Shown: piece after piece, positions 30,940 to 38,471 of the stretch
How positions within the stretch are numbered: the first letter of the stretch is position 1
How the letters are laid out: the number at the start of each line of letters is the position of its first letter
NCBI GenBank assembly: GCA_902591865.1
Contig: CACJCK010000007.1
Span: 1 to 61,389, forward strand
DNA: 61,389 nucleotides
Direction of reading: 5' to 3'
From: an uncultured Prochlorococcus sp.
Lineage (GTDB): Bacteria > Cyanobacteriota > Cyanobacteriia > PCC-6307 > Cyanobiaceae
The notes under the pieces: generated by a model
Seen by the model: only the letters and a program-made list of their open reading frames with translations
What the model was told of the DNA's origin: nothing
Database searches by the model: none
Program-made: the position numbers and the translations under genes

Positions 30940-32031
30940 ATGTCTAAAAAAAATAATTTATTAGTCGCAGCCAGTGGGACAGGTGGGCATATTTTCCCAG
31001 CCTTAGCAGTTTCTAAAGAGGTGGAAGATCAATGGAATATTCATTGGTTGGGTGTTCGTCAAAGGCTTGATGCTAATTTTATTCCCAAAAAATATAATTT
31101 GAGGACTTTAAATATAAAGACACCAAGAAAAAATATTTTTTTGTTGTATCAATATTTTGTAATTTTAATGTCGACTTTCCGAATAATTAGGATCTTAAAA
31201 GAAAAAAAAATCAACTTAGTTTTTACGACTGGGGGCTATATATCAGCACCTACTATTGTTGCTTCAAAAATTCTAAGGATACCTATCATTATTCATGAAT
31301 CAAATGTAATTCCGGGAATGGTCACGAAATATTTTGGTTTTTTATGTAACTATGTTCTTTTAGGATTTAAGAAAACAAATTCTTATTTAAAAAATTGTCA
31401 AACTATTTTCACTGGAACACCTTTAAGAGAGCAATTTTATAAATTTAATTTTTTGCCAGAATGGGTTCCAAAAGGAAATGGTCCTCTTTTGCTTGTTATG
31501 GGAGGTAGTCAAGGAGCAAAAGCTATAAATCAAATTCTTTATGAATCTCTAGAATTTTTAATAAAAAAACAGTTTCGGATAGTTCATATTATTGGCGAAT
31601 CTAATCAACAACTTTTTCATGTAAAAAACTCCAAAAATTATATTCAAAAGAAATTTACTAATGAAGTAGCAGCTTTAATTCAAAACTGTGATCTTGTAAT
31701 ATCTAGATCTGGAGCAGGAACAATCAATGAACTAATAGAGGCTGAGAAACCTTCAATTTTAATTCCATATCCAGATTCTAAAAATAATCATCAGGAGAAA
31801 AATGCAATGATTCTTGCTGAAAGTGGAGGCTCAGTTCTAATCAATCAGAATAAAATTTCTAAAGAAGTTTTTGAAGAAACTATAGAAAGAATTTTTAAAA
31901 TAAAATCAAAAAAGGGAAAAAATCATTATGAAATACTAGATCTCATGAAGAAGAATATGGAAAATAATTATAAAATTAAATCTAAACATGAGATTAAAAA
32001 ATTTATTAATTATTTTTTAAAGGAATTCTGA
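30940..32031 (+). CDS. murG: UDP-GlcNAc:lipid I N-acetylglucosaminyltransferase
   Basis: 363 residues, GT28 family. It completes lipid II for peptidoglycan on the inner face of the membrane. Hallmarks are AASGTGGHIFPALAV, TTGGYISAPTIVAS, HESNVIPGMVTKYF, VMGGSQGAKAIN, ISRSGAGTINELIEAEKPSILIPYP and NHQEKNA. It overlaps the end of the convergent aminotransferase gene by 22 bases. Confidence 0.96.
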   Translation: MSKKNNLLVAASGTGGHIFPALAVSKEVEDQWNIHWLGVRQRLDANFIPKKYNLRTLNIKTPRKNIFLLYQYFVILMSTFRIIRILKEKKINLVFTTGGYISAPTIVASKILRIPIIIHESNVIPGMVTKYFGFLCNYVLLGFKKTNSYLKNCQTIFTGTPLREQFYKFNFLPEWVPKGNGPLLLVMGGSQGAKAINQILYESLEFLIKKQFRIVHIIGESNQQLFHVKNSKNYIQKKFTNEVAALIQNCDLVISRSGAGTINELIEAEKPSILIPYPDSKNNHQEKNAMILAESGGSVLINQNKISKEVFEETIERIFKIKSKKGKNHYEILDLMKKNMENNYKIKSKHEIKKFINYFLKEF

Positions 32032-33134
32032 ATTTCTTTACATAAAAGATTGTTATTTTTCGTATTCTGCAAACTTATTCTTGCCCACTTTTCGTCAAGA
32101 AATCTAAATGAAGTGCATTCTCTAAGCAATATTCCCTTATTTTCTAAGTATTTTATATTTGGCGACAAGGATGTTTTGCTTTCTATTAAAAAAAAGTTGG
32201 TTGAAGAGTTATGAACTTTAAGGTTCTCTATTTTTGATAATTTTTCAAATACTCTCTTTTTTTCAATATTTATCCAGCTGTGAATCTGTTTTGTCCACTG
32301 ATTATAGAATTTCTTATTACTTAGTAGATCAATTCCGGCTTTAATAGCAAATGAATTTAAAGGCCAAGGATCTCTATTTATTTCCCATTGTTTAAGTTTT
32401 TTCGATGAGCCAATAACGTAACCTAATCTAAGACCAGGTATATTGAAGATTTTGGTCAAGCTTCTCAAAACTAATAAATTATCAAATCTTTGGGTTAATG
32501 GTATTAAAGATTCTTTTTCTCCATTTGGTGTTATCGATAAGAAAGCTTCATCACAGATAACTAATTTATATTTTTTCACAACTTCCTCCAATGAATTCTT
32601 TTCCCATAATTGGCCGGTAGGGTTATGTGGATTTGTTATCCAAATAACATCACCTTTTGGATGAAGCGGAAATGATTGAGGAAAAATATCATTCCAGTTT
32701 TTTGGTAATTCGCAATTTATAAAATTGCTATTCCAACAATTTAAAGATCTTTCATAATCAACAAATGATGGAGAAGGAATACAACTTATTCCAAATTTGG
32801 ATGCTTCATAACCTGCCCAGGTTAATAGTTCAGAAGCTCCATTTCCAGGTAATATATTGTCTGGATTTATTCCATGAAATTTACCGATTATTTCTTTCAG
32901 ATCACTCAAGTTTCTTTCTGGGTAATATCTAAATCCAAGATTCTTAATTCCCGCATTTAATGAATCTATTAGTATTTGAGGTGGATCAAAGGGTACTAAC
33001 GAGGCACTTGCGTCAATGATTTCAGAGGGTAATAAATTCAATTTTTTTGCATTTGAATATACATTTCCTCCATGTTTTAAGTTCGATTTTTGCATGGTTA
33101 ATTTTGAGTAATCATTAGTTTCCGATTTGTTCAT
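32010..33134 (-). CDS. Class I/II aminotransferase, threonine-phosphate decarboxylase-like
   Basis: A 374-residue PLP enzyme close to CobC/CobD and HisC. It begins KHGGNVYSNAKKLN, the CobD-like glycine-rich start, followed by DASASLVPFDPP, GNGASELL, ITNPHNPTGQLW, VICDEAFLSI, RSLTKIFNIPGLRLGY (PLP lysine) and the C-terminal RECTSFRFL...WARISLQ. CobD makes aminopropanol phosphate for the cobalamin loop, which fits a B12-making Prochlorococcus, but no other cob gene is nearby. pyrD lies just upstream on the same strand. Confidence 0.78.
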   Translation of the reverse strand: MNKSETNDYSKLTMQKSNLKHGGNVYSNAKKLNLLPSEIIDASASLVPFDPPQILIDSLNAGIKNLGFRYYPERNLSDLKEIIGKFHGINPDNILPGNGASELLTWAGYEASKFGISCIPSPSFVDYERSLNCWNSNFINCELPKNWNDIFPQSFPLHPKGDVIWITNPHNPTGQLWEKNSLEEVVKKYKLVICDEAFLSITPNGEKESLIPLTQRFDNLLVLRSLTKIFNIPGLRLGYVIGSSKKLKQWEINRDPWPLNSFAIKAGIDLLSNKKFYNQWTKQIHSWINIEKKRVFEKLSKIENLKVHNSSTNFFLIESKTSLSPNIKYLENKGILLRECTSFRFLDEKWARISLQNTKNNNLLCKEIQNSFKK

Positions 33135-33151
33135 TATTTATTTTCTAATTT

Positions 33152-34321
33152 TTATTTAACCCATTTTAAATCTGATCCAATGGCCTCTTTAATATTGGAC
33201 AATTGATGGATATCAAGTTGCTTTAAAATTCCTTTAAGTATATTAGGGACTACTTGTGGCCCCTTATATATCCATCCCGTATAAAGTTGAATTAATGATG
33301 CTCCAGAACAAATTCTTTCCCAAGCCGACTCAGGACTATCGATTCCACCAACTCCAATTAAAATAATCTTTTTATCAATATTATGAATATGTTTTATTAT
33401 TTGATTTGCTTTTTTTTGTAGAGGCTTTCCACTTAATCCTCCATTTTCTTCAGAAAGTAATAATCCTGTTTGCTTGATCTTCCTATTTTCAAGTCCTAAT
33501 TTATCTATGCTGGTGTTAGTGGCAATTATCCCATCGATATTTTCCTCGATTATTAACTGACAAATATCTTCAATATCTTTATGGCTTAAATCTGGCGCAA
33601 TTTTTATAAATAATGGTGGACAATTAGGTAAGCTTTTAATTTCTCTAAGAAGTTCTTTTAGAAGTATGGGATCTTGCAATTTTCTCAGTCCTTCAGTATT
33701 TGGAGAACTTACGTTTATTGCAGCGTAATCACAATATGGAATTAATAATTTTAGAGAAGTACAATAATCATCTTTTGCTTGAGATAAGCTTGTGATTTTA
33801 GACTTACCGAAATTTATCCCTAAACAAATATTCTCCCTGTTTTTTTTCAACTCAATACCCTGCTCAAGAAAATTTTTAACCAGATTTTCTGCACCATTAT
33901 TATTGAATCCCATCCTATTTAATGCTGCTTCTTCTTCAGCTAATCTAAATAACCTTGGTTTTGGATTGCCATTTTGAGGAAATTTAGTGACTGTTCCTAG
34001 TTCTGCAAATCCAAAACCAAAATCCTTCCATATATTTGCAGCATTTCCATTTTTGTCGAAACCTGCAGCTAAACCAATTGGATTACAAAAATTTATTCCA
34101 CATATGTTCTGACTTAACCTTTTATCAATTACAGAAAATTCTTCATTTAGATTTTTTAGGATTGATGAAACTAAAGGCCAATTATATTTTCTTGAACTAA
34201 ATGATAGAAGGCTAAGAGATAAATTAGTTAAATATTCTGCATCTATTCCAGAATCATTTTTTAGTATAGGGGTAATCAAGTTTTTGTAAAGATTTTTAAA
34301 TACCCCTTTCTGTTGACTCAT
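33152..34321 (-). CDS. pyrD: Dihydroorotate dehydrogenase (quinone), class 2
   Basis: 389 residues with the N-terminal membrane-associating helix expected of class 2. It oxidises dihydroorotate to orotate using quinone in pyrimidine synthesis. GICGINFCNPIGLAAGFDKNG, FGFAELGTVT, NRMGFNNNGA, YAAINVSSPNTEGLR, FIKIAPDLS and IGVGGIDSPESAWERICSGASLIQLYTG are conserved. rnhA precedes it by six bases and the aminotransferase follows by 17 on the same strand. Confidence 0.96.
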   Translation of the reverse strand: MSQQKGVFKNLYKNLITPILKNDSGIDAEYLTNLSLSLLSFSSRKYNWPLVSSILKNLNEEFSVIDKRLSQNICGINFCNPIGLAAGFDKNGNAANIWKDFGFGFAELGTVTKFPQNGNPKPRLFRLAEEEAALNRMGFNNNGAENLVKNFLEQGIELKKNRENICLGINFGKSKITSLSQAKDDYCTSLKLLIPYCDYAAINVSSPNTEGLRKLQDPILLKELLREIKSLPNCPPLFIKIAPDLSHKDIEDICQLIIEENIDGIIATNTSIDKLGLENRKIKQTGLLLSEENGGLSGKPLQKKANQIIKHIHNIDKKIILIGVGGIDSPESAWERICSGASLIQLYTGWIYKGPQVVPNILKGILKQLDIHQLSNIKEAIGSDLKWVK

Positions 34322-34327
34322 AAAAAA

Positions 34328-35047
34328 TTAGTATTCTTTTTTTTCTATTATCCAATATTTTTTATCTTTAGGAATCAATCTCCAATTACGCCATTCAAAA
34401 AGTAAATATTGTTTTATCTTTACGTGGTTTTCTTCACCTAATAAATTACTTAGTTCTAGTGAATTTAATAAGTACTTTTTGTCAGCAAATTTTTGAATTA
34501 GTTCATTTCTTGAAAATAATTCCTGAATTTCTGAAGGTGAATTTTTTTTAAAAAATTCTACTGAAGATTCAGACTCTTTTAAGTTACTTTTTAGAGATAT
34601 ACCTTTGCTATAATCGGTAGCGATTTTATCTACCCTATCATTTTGTTTGTCACCGCTATGGCCCTTAACATATTCCATTACAAGACCATTAATTCTTAAT
34701 TGATCAATCTTTTGCCATAAATCAAGATTTTGAACTGATTTTCCTGAGCTTGTTTTCCATCCATTCCTCTTCCAATTAATAATCCACTTTGTATACCCTT
34801 CTATGACATATTTACTATCAGTTCTTAATTTAAAGTTTTCTTTTAATTTATAGGTTTTTAATTTCTCAAGTGTTTTTATGGCCGCAGTGAGTTCCATTCT
34901 ATTATTAGTAGTATTTTGCTCGGAACCACCTATTTCTAATTCACTTTTGTCGTCAAAAATTATAAGACCACCCCAACCACCAGGACCTGGATTACCACTG
35001 CAGGCTCCATCTGTTGCAGCTTCAATTGCAATACTATTAATATTCAT
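34328..35047 (-). CDS. rnhA: Ribonuclease HI with C-terminal extension
   Basis: The first ~150 residues are a complete RNase HI: ATDGACSGNPGPGGWGG (catalytic Asp), NNRMELTAAI (Glu), RTDSKYVIEGYTKWI (Asp) and VKGHSGDKQNDRVD (His loop and last Asp). It degrades RNA in RNA-DNA hybrids. At 239 residues it is longer than the usual ~155. The extra ~80 C-terminal residues are hydrophilic then tryptophan-rich (LFEWRNWRLIPKDKKYWIIE) and of unknown role. The start is preceded by a strong hairpin at 35056-35080. Confidence 0.92.
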   Translation of the reverse strand: MNINSIAIEAATDGACSGNPGPGGWGGLIIFDDKSELEIGGSEQNTTNNRMELTAAIKTLEKLKTYKLKENFKLRTDSKYVIEGYTKWIINWKRNGWKTSSGKSVQNLDLWQKIDQLRINGLVMEYVKGHSGDKQNDRVDKIATDYSKGISLKSNLKESESSVEFFKKNSPSEIQELFSRNELIQKFADKKYLLNSLELSNLLGEENHVKIKQYLLFEWRNWRLIPKDKKYWIIEKKEY

Positions 35048-35055
35048 AATTTTTA

Positions 35056-35080
35056 AAGCCGATATAAAGTCTATCGGCTT
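35056..35080 (-). other. Hairpin between rplL and rnhA
   Basis: A perfect nine-base inverted repeat, AAGCCGATA with TATCGGCTT, separated by seven bases. In the leftward transcript it lies 14 bases after the rplL stop and eight bases before the rnhA ATG. The run of T after it is very short, so it is a weak terminator at best. It could protect the rplL mRNA 3' end or limit rnhA translation. Confidence 0.7.
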
Positions 35081-35094
35081 GAAAAAATATTCTC

Positions 35095-35490
35095 TTATTT
35101 AAGTGTAACTTTACCGCCAGCTTCTTCAATCTCTTTCTTTAAAGATTCAGCATCTGCTTTAGCAATCCCTTCTTTTACTGTTTTTGGTGCAGATTCAACA
35201 AGTGCTTTTGCATCGCCAAGACCTAGACCAGTTGCATTTCTTACAACTTTAAGTACTTTGATTTTTGCAGCTGCATCAAAGCTTTCGAGAACTACATCAA
35301 ATTCAGTTTTTTCTTCGGCAGCGCCACTATCTGCGTCACCGCCAGCTGCTCCTGGAGCTGCCATTACTACACCTGCAGAAGCTGCAGCAGATACACCAAA
35401 AGCCTCTTCAATTTGCTTTACAAGTTCAGATGCTTCTAAAAGTGATAGAGATTTTAATGATTCAAGAATTTCTTCAGTTTTTGCGGACAT
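35095..35490 (-). CDS. rplL: 50S ribosomal protein L7/L12
   Basis: 131 residues. The N-terminal dimerisation helix ([24 protein letters not shown]) is followed by an Ala/Gly-rich hinge and the globular C-terminal domain with [28 protein letters not shown]. It forms the ribosomal stalk that recruits translation factors. It follows rplJ by 28 bases and ends the leftward ribosomal transcript. Confidence 0.98.
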   Translation of the reverse strand: MSAKTEEILESLKSLSLLEASELVKQIEEAFGVSAAASAGVVMAAPGAAGGDADSGAAEEKTEFDVVLESFDAAAKIKVLKVVRNATGLGLGDAKALVESAPKTVKEGIAKADAESLKKEIEEAGGKVTLK

Positions 35491-35518
35491 TTTCTTAAAA
35501 GTTAATTAGGTTTTGAAT

Positions 35519-36046
35519 TTAGGATTCTGATTTTTCAGAATATTGTTTAAGTGATCTAGCAAGTCCAGAAGGTACTTCATTAATAGAGATCGCAATTTTT
35601 GTTGCTAAGCCATTAAGAGCCCCAGCAATTTTTGCCATCAATACTTCTTTAGATGGAAGACTTGCAATTTCTTTTATTTCAGAATCGCTTAGAAGTCTGC
35701 CTTCAAATAAAGCTCCTTTGGTTTCGGATTTTTTGGTGTCTTGTTGAAAAGATTGGATAGCTTTTACAGCAGCACCTACATCTTCTTTGATTAAGACAAA
35801 AGCATTTGTTCCGGTCAGTAAAGATTCAAGATCGTTCCAATTACTATCTCCATCAATAGCTTTACGCATTAATGAATTTTTAGTAACTTTGCAAATGCCG
35901 TTAGTTGTTTGCAATCTAGATCGCAAATCTGACATCTCTTTGATAGTTAAACCTTTATGGTCAAGAACTACAGCCATTTCCGAGTCGTTTAATAGAGATT
36001 TAATCTCAGTAACGATTTGTTGCTTATTCTCTAGTGTTCGGCCCAT
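35519..36046 (-). CDS. rplJ: 50S ribosomal protein L10
   Basis: 175 residues, normal length. It holds the L7/L12 dimers on the stalk. [41 protein letters not shown] and the C-terminal [24 protein letters not shown] are typical. Preceded by a leader of 190 bases that looks like an L10 autoregulatory element. Confidence 0.98.
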   Translation of the reverse strand: MGRTLENKQQIVTEIKSLLNDSEMAVVLDHKGLTIKEMSDLRSRLQTTNGICKVTKNSLMRKAIDGDSNWNDLESLLTGTNAFVLIKEDVGAAVKAIQSFQQDTKKSETKGALFEGRLLSDSEIKEIASLPSKEVLMAKIAGALNGLATKIAISINEVPSGLARSLKQYSEKSES

Positions 36047-36085
36047 TGATGTTTTTTGGATCGTAGTTTAGGGAGAGCAGGAAAT

Positions 36086-36200
36086 GCGGCAAAGTCCTTT
36101 TAAAGAGGCCGCTTTTATTAGATCCAAAAAGAAATAATTTAAGACGAGTCCTCGGTAGGAATTAAAAATTTAGAATAACTAAATAAACCTACTTTCTTTG
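36086..36200 (-). promoter_or_regulatory. L10-type leader upstream of rplJ
   Basis: The rplA-rplJ spacer contains paired segments on the minus strand: GTAGG (complement of 36188-36192) with CCTAC (complement of 36155-36159), followed by CGAGGACTCG. A second stem, GCGGC (36108-36112) with GCCGC (36086-36090), encloses an inner CCTCTTT/AAAGG pairing. Bacterial L10 binds such leaders to repress its own synthesis. The call rests on position and pairing, not on a covariance-model match. Confidence 0.6.
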
Positions 36201-36220
36201 GCCGTATTATTGCAATTTAA

Positions 36221-36226
36221 ATTATA
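36221..36226 (-). promoter_or_regulatory. Candidate -10 element for rplJ-rplL
   Basis: TATAAT on the minus strand, just 11 bases after the rplA stop and about 175 bases before rplJ. A transcript starting here would include the whole leader. No convincing -35 is visible. Confidence 0.45.
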
Positions 36227-36236
36227 CTACAAAGAG

Positions 36237-36944
36237 TTAACCTTCAGGTTGGTAATCTTGTACTGCATTTATGTCAACTTGAACTGAAGGCCCCATTGTT
36301 GAAGTTACATAAAAAGTTTTCCAATACTTTCCCTTAGCTCCACTAGGTTTATTTTTATCAATTGCTTCTTGTAAGGTTTTTAAGTTGTCAAATAGAGACT
36401 CTTTTGTGAAACTTGCTTTTCCAAAGCGGACATGAACGATTCCAGCCTTATCTGCTCTAAATTCGAGCTTACCTGCTTTGAATTCTTTTATTGCATTAGC
36501 AATGTCATTAGTTACTGTCCCAGCTTTAGGATTAGGCATTAAACCTCTGGGTCCTAAAACTCTTCCTAATTTTGCAACCTTTGGCATCATATCTGGAGTT
36601 GCAATAAGTAGATCGAATTCCATATTTCCTTTGTTTATGTTTTCCACAAGATCTTCTTCGCCAAATAAATCTGCACCAGCAGCCTTGGCTTTCGATACAT
36701 TCTCACCACTTGTAATTACTGCAATTTTTATACTTTGGCCAGTACCATGTGGTAATGCAACAGTGGTCCTTAATTGTTGATCAGTATATTTTGGATCAAT
36801 ACCCAAACGTATATGTGCTTCAATAGTTTCATCAAATTTTGCATTAGCATTTTCCTTGATAATACTAAGAGCTTCAAGTGGTGCGTAAATTCGATCTTCT
36901 ATCTTTGTTGATAGAGCCGCCATTCTTTTGGATAGTTTTTTCAT
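36237..36944 (-). CDS. rplA: 50S ribosomal protein L1
   Basis: 235 residues. L1 forms the mobile stalk near the E site. [58 protein letters not shown] and the closing [12 protein letters not shown] are conserved. It follows rplK by 65 bases on the same strand. In many bacteria L1 represses the rplK-rplA mRNA; I see no proven site here. Confidence 0.98.
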   Translation of the reverse strand: MKKLSKRMAALSTKIEDRIYAPLEALSIIKENANAKFDETIEAHIRLGIDPKYTDQQLRTTVALPHGTGQSIKIAVITSGENVSKAKAAGADLFGEEDLVENINKGNMEFDLLIATPDMMPKVAKLGRVLGPRGLMPNPKAGTVTNDIANAIKEFKAGKLEFRADKAGIVHVRFGKASFTKESLFDNLKTLQEAIDKNKPSGAKGKYWKTFYVTSTMGPSVQVDINAVQDYQPEG

Positions 36945-37009
36945 AATAATTTTGGGTACAAACGGTTATTAATTAACCTCCCCTTAGTAGTTAGTAATTT
37001 GTATTGAAC

Positions 37010-37435
37010 TTAATCAGTGATAGAGACGCCCATATTACGAGCAGTACCCTCAATTACTTTCATTGCTGATTCAACACTAGAACAGTTTAGATCAGGAAGC
37101 TTAGTTTTGGCTATTTCTTCTAATTGAGCTTTACTTATATTCCCAACAGAGCCTTTTGCAGATTCACCAGATCCTTTTTCTATACCAGCTGCTTTGGTTA
37201 TTAAGACGGAAGCAGGAGGTGTTTTTGTGATAAAAGTAAAACTTCTATCTTCAAAAACAGAAATCTCAACTGGAATTACAAAACCTGTTTTATCTTGTGT
37301 CCTTGCGTTGTATTCTTTACAAAATGCCATGATATTGACACCATGTTGACCTAAAGCTGGCCCTACAGGAGGAGCAGGATTTGCTTTGCCTGCTTGTAAA
37401 GCAAGCTTGATAACTGCAACAATTTTTTTTGCCAT
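37010..37435 (-). CDS. rplK: 50S ribosomal protein L11
   Basis: 141 residues, normal. The N-terminal [31 protein letters not shown] and the 23S-binding C-terminal domain with [10 protein letters not shown] are complete. It lies at the GTPase-associated centre and is needed for stringent signalling. It follows nusG by 67 bases. Confidence 0.98.
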   Translation of the reverse strand: MAKKIVAVIKLALQAGKANPAPPVGPALGQHGVNIMAFCKEYNARTQDKTGFVIPVEISVFEDRSFTFITKTPPASVLITKAAGIEKGSGESAKGSVGNISKAQLEEIAKTKLPDLNCSSVESAMKVIEGTARNMGVSITD

Positions 37436-37502
37436 TAGATTAGAGAATTTAAGCTGAAGTAGAAAATCATAATTTTACTCGATAAACAAGAACAATTTGA
37501 AA

Positions 37503-38114
37503 TTAATTTTGTTTATTGATTTGGGAGAATTCTAATTCTACAGGAGTCTCGCGACCAAATATTGAAAGTAATGCTTTTAATTTATTTCTTTCCCCGGAAA
37601 CTTCTATTACTTCTCCTTGGAAATCCTTGAATGGGCCACTAGTTACTATAATTCTATCTTTTTCTTCAATATCTAACTTGATTACAGCTTTTTTCTCGGA
37701 TGTGCGCTTAAAGATTCTATTAACTTCTTGTCGGGATAGTGGTCGAGGTTTGATATGACCTCGCGATCTTCCGCTGCCTCTACCATCTTCAGCGCCGACA
37801 AAGTTAATTACATTTGGAGTACTTTTTACAGCCATCATTGTATCTTCATCCAAAATCATTCTTACTAGAACATAACCTGGGAAAACTTTTTCTTCAGTAG
37901 TTTGTCTGCTTCCATCTTTTTTTAATTTAATTCCAGGAGTTTGGGGAATTTCAATTTCAACGATTCGATTATTAACACCTAAAGTTACAGATCTCTGCTC
38001 AAGAGTCGCTTTTACTTTTTTTTCACAGCTCGATGCTACTTGAACTGCATACCATCTTGCAATGTTAGTATTTGCTTTTGAAGAAGCAAGGTTTGTAGTC
38101 AATTCATTACTCAT
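37503..38114 (-). CDS. nusG: Transcription termination/antitermination protein NusG
   Basis: 203 residues. The N-terminal NGN domain has ARWYAVQVASSCEKKVKATLE, KVFPGYVLVRM and TPNVINFVG; the C-terminal KOW domain has DRIIVTSGPFKDFQGEVIEV. It links RNA polymerase with the ribosome. It sits directly downstream of secE, the universal secE-nusG-rplK-rplA order. Confidence 0.98.
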   Translation of the reverse strand: MSNELTTNLASSKANTNIARWYAVQVASSCEKKVKATLEQRSVTLGVNNRIVEIEIPQTPGIKLKKDGSRQTTEEKVFPGYVLVRMILDEDTMMAVKSTPNVINFVGAEDGRGSGRSRGHIKPRPLSRQEVNRIFKRTSEKKAVIKLDIEEKDRIIVTSGPFKDFQGEVIEVSGERNKLKALLSIFGRETPVELEFSQINKQN

Positions 38115-38167
38115 TTTTTTTATGGAAGCTTAATTAAGATCTTTATAAATGGATATTCAGTGATAAT

Positions 38168-38410
38168 TCAACCAAAAATTTGTGAGGCTGCCCATCCATA
38201 GAATCTGCTGACAGATGCTATGGCTGCCGCAGAGAAGGATACCATAATTATAACTGCTACTGATTCGCTAAAAAGTTGTTGTTTGTTAGGCCACACGACA
38301 AGTTTAAGCTCATCGTAGGTAGATCTAAAAAAATTATTCTTTTTTTTAGGCTCTTCAATTTCAGGAGAATCCTTTTTTAGAGGTTCTTTATTGGTAGTAG
38401 GACTTGTCAC
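38168..38410 (-). CDS. secE: Preprotein translocase subunit SecE
   Basis: 80 residues with a charged N-terminus, the amphipathic FFRSTYDELKLVVWPNKQQL motif typical of bacterial SecE, and a single membrane helix (VAVIIMVSFSAAAIASV). It stabilises SecY. First gene of the secE-nusG-rplK-rplA-rplJ-rplL series, 61 bases after the clpB-type gene. Confidence 0.95.
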   Translation of the reverse strand: MTSPTTNKEPLKKDSPEIEEPKKKNNFFRSTYDELKLVVWPNKQQLFSESVAVIIMVSFSAAAIASVSRFYGWAASQIFG

Positions 38411-38471
38411 AAAATTTTTTTTGAAATTAAGTTTTATGCTCTAATCTTATTTTAGCTTATTGATTTACTCC

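Noticed and set aside
35258..35509. Alanine-rich frames on the plus strand opposite rplL
   Set aside because: They mirror the Ala/Gly hinge of L7/L12 and have no independent support.
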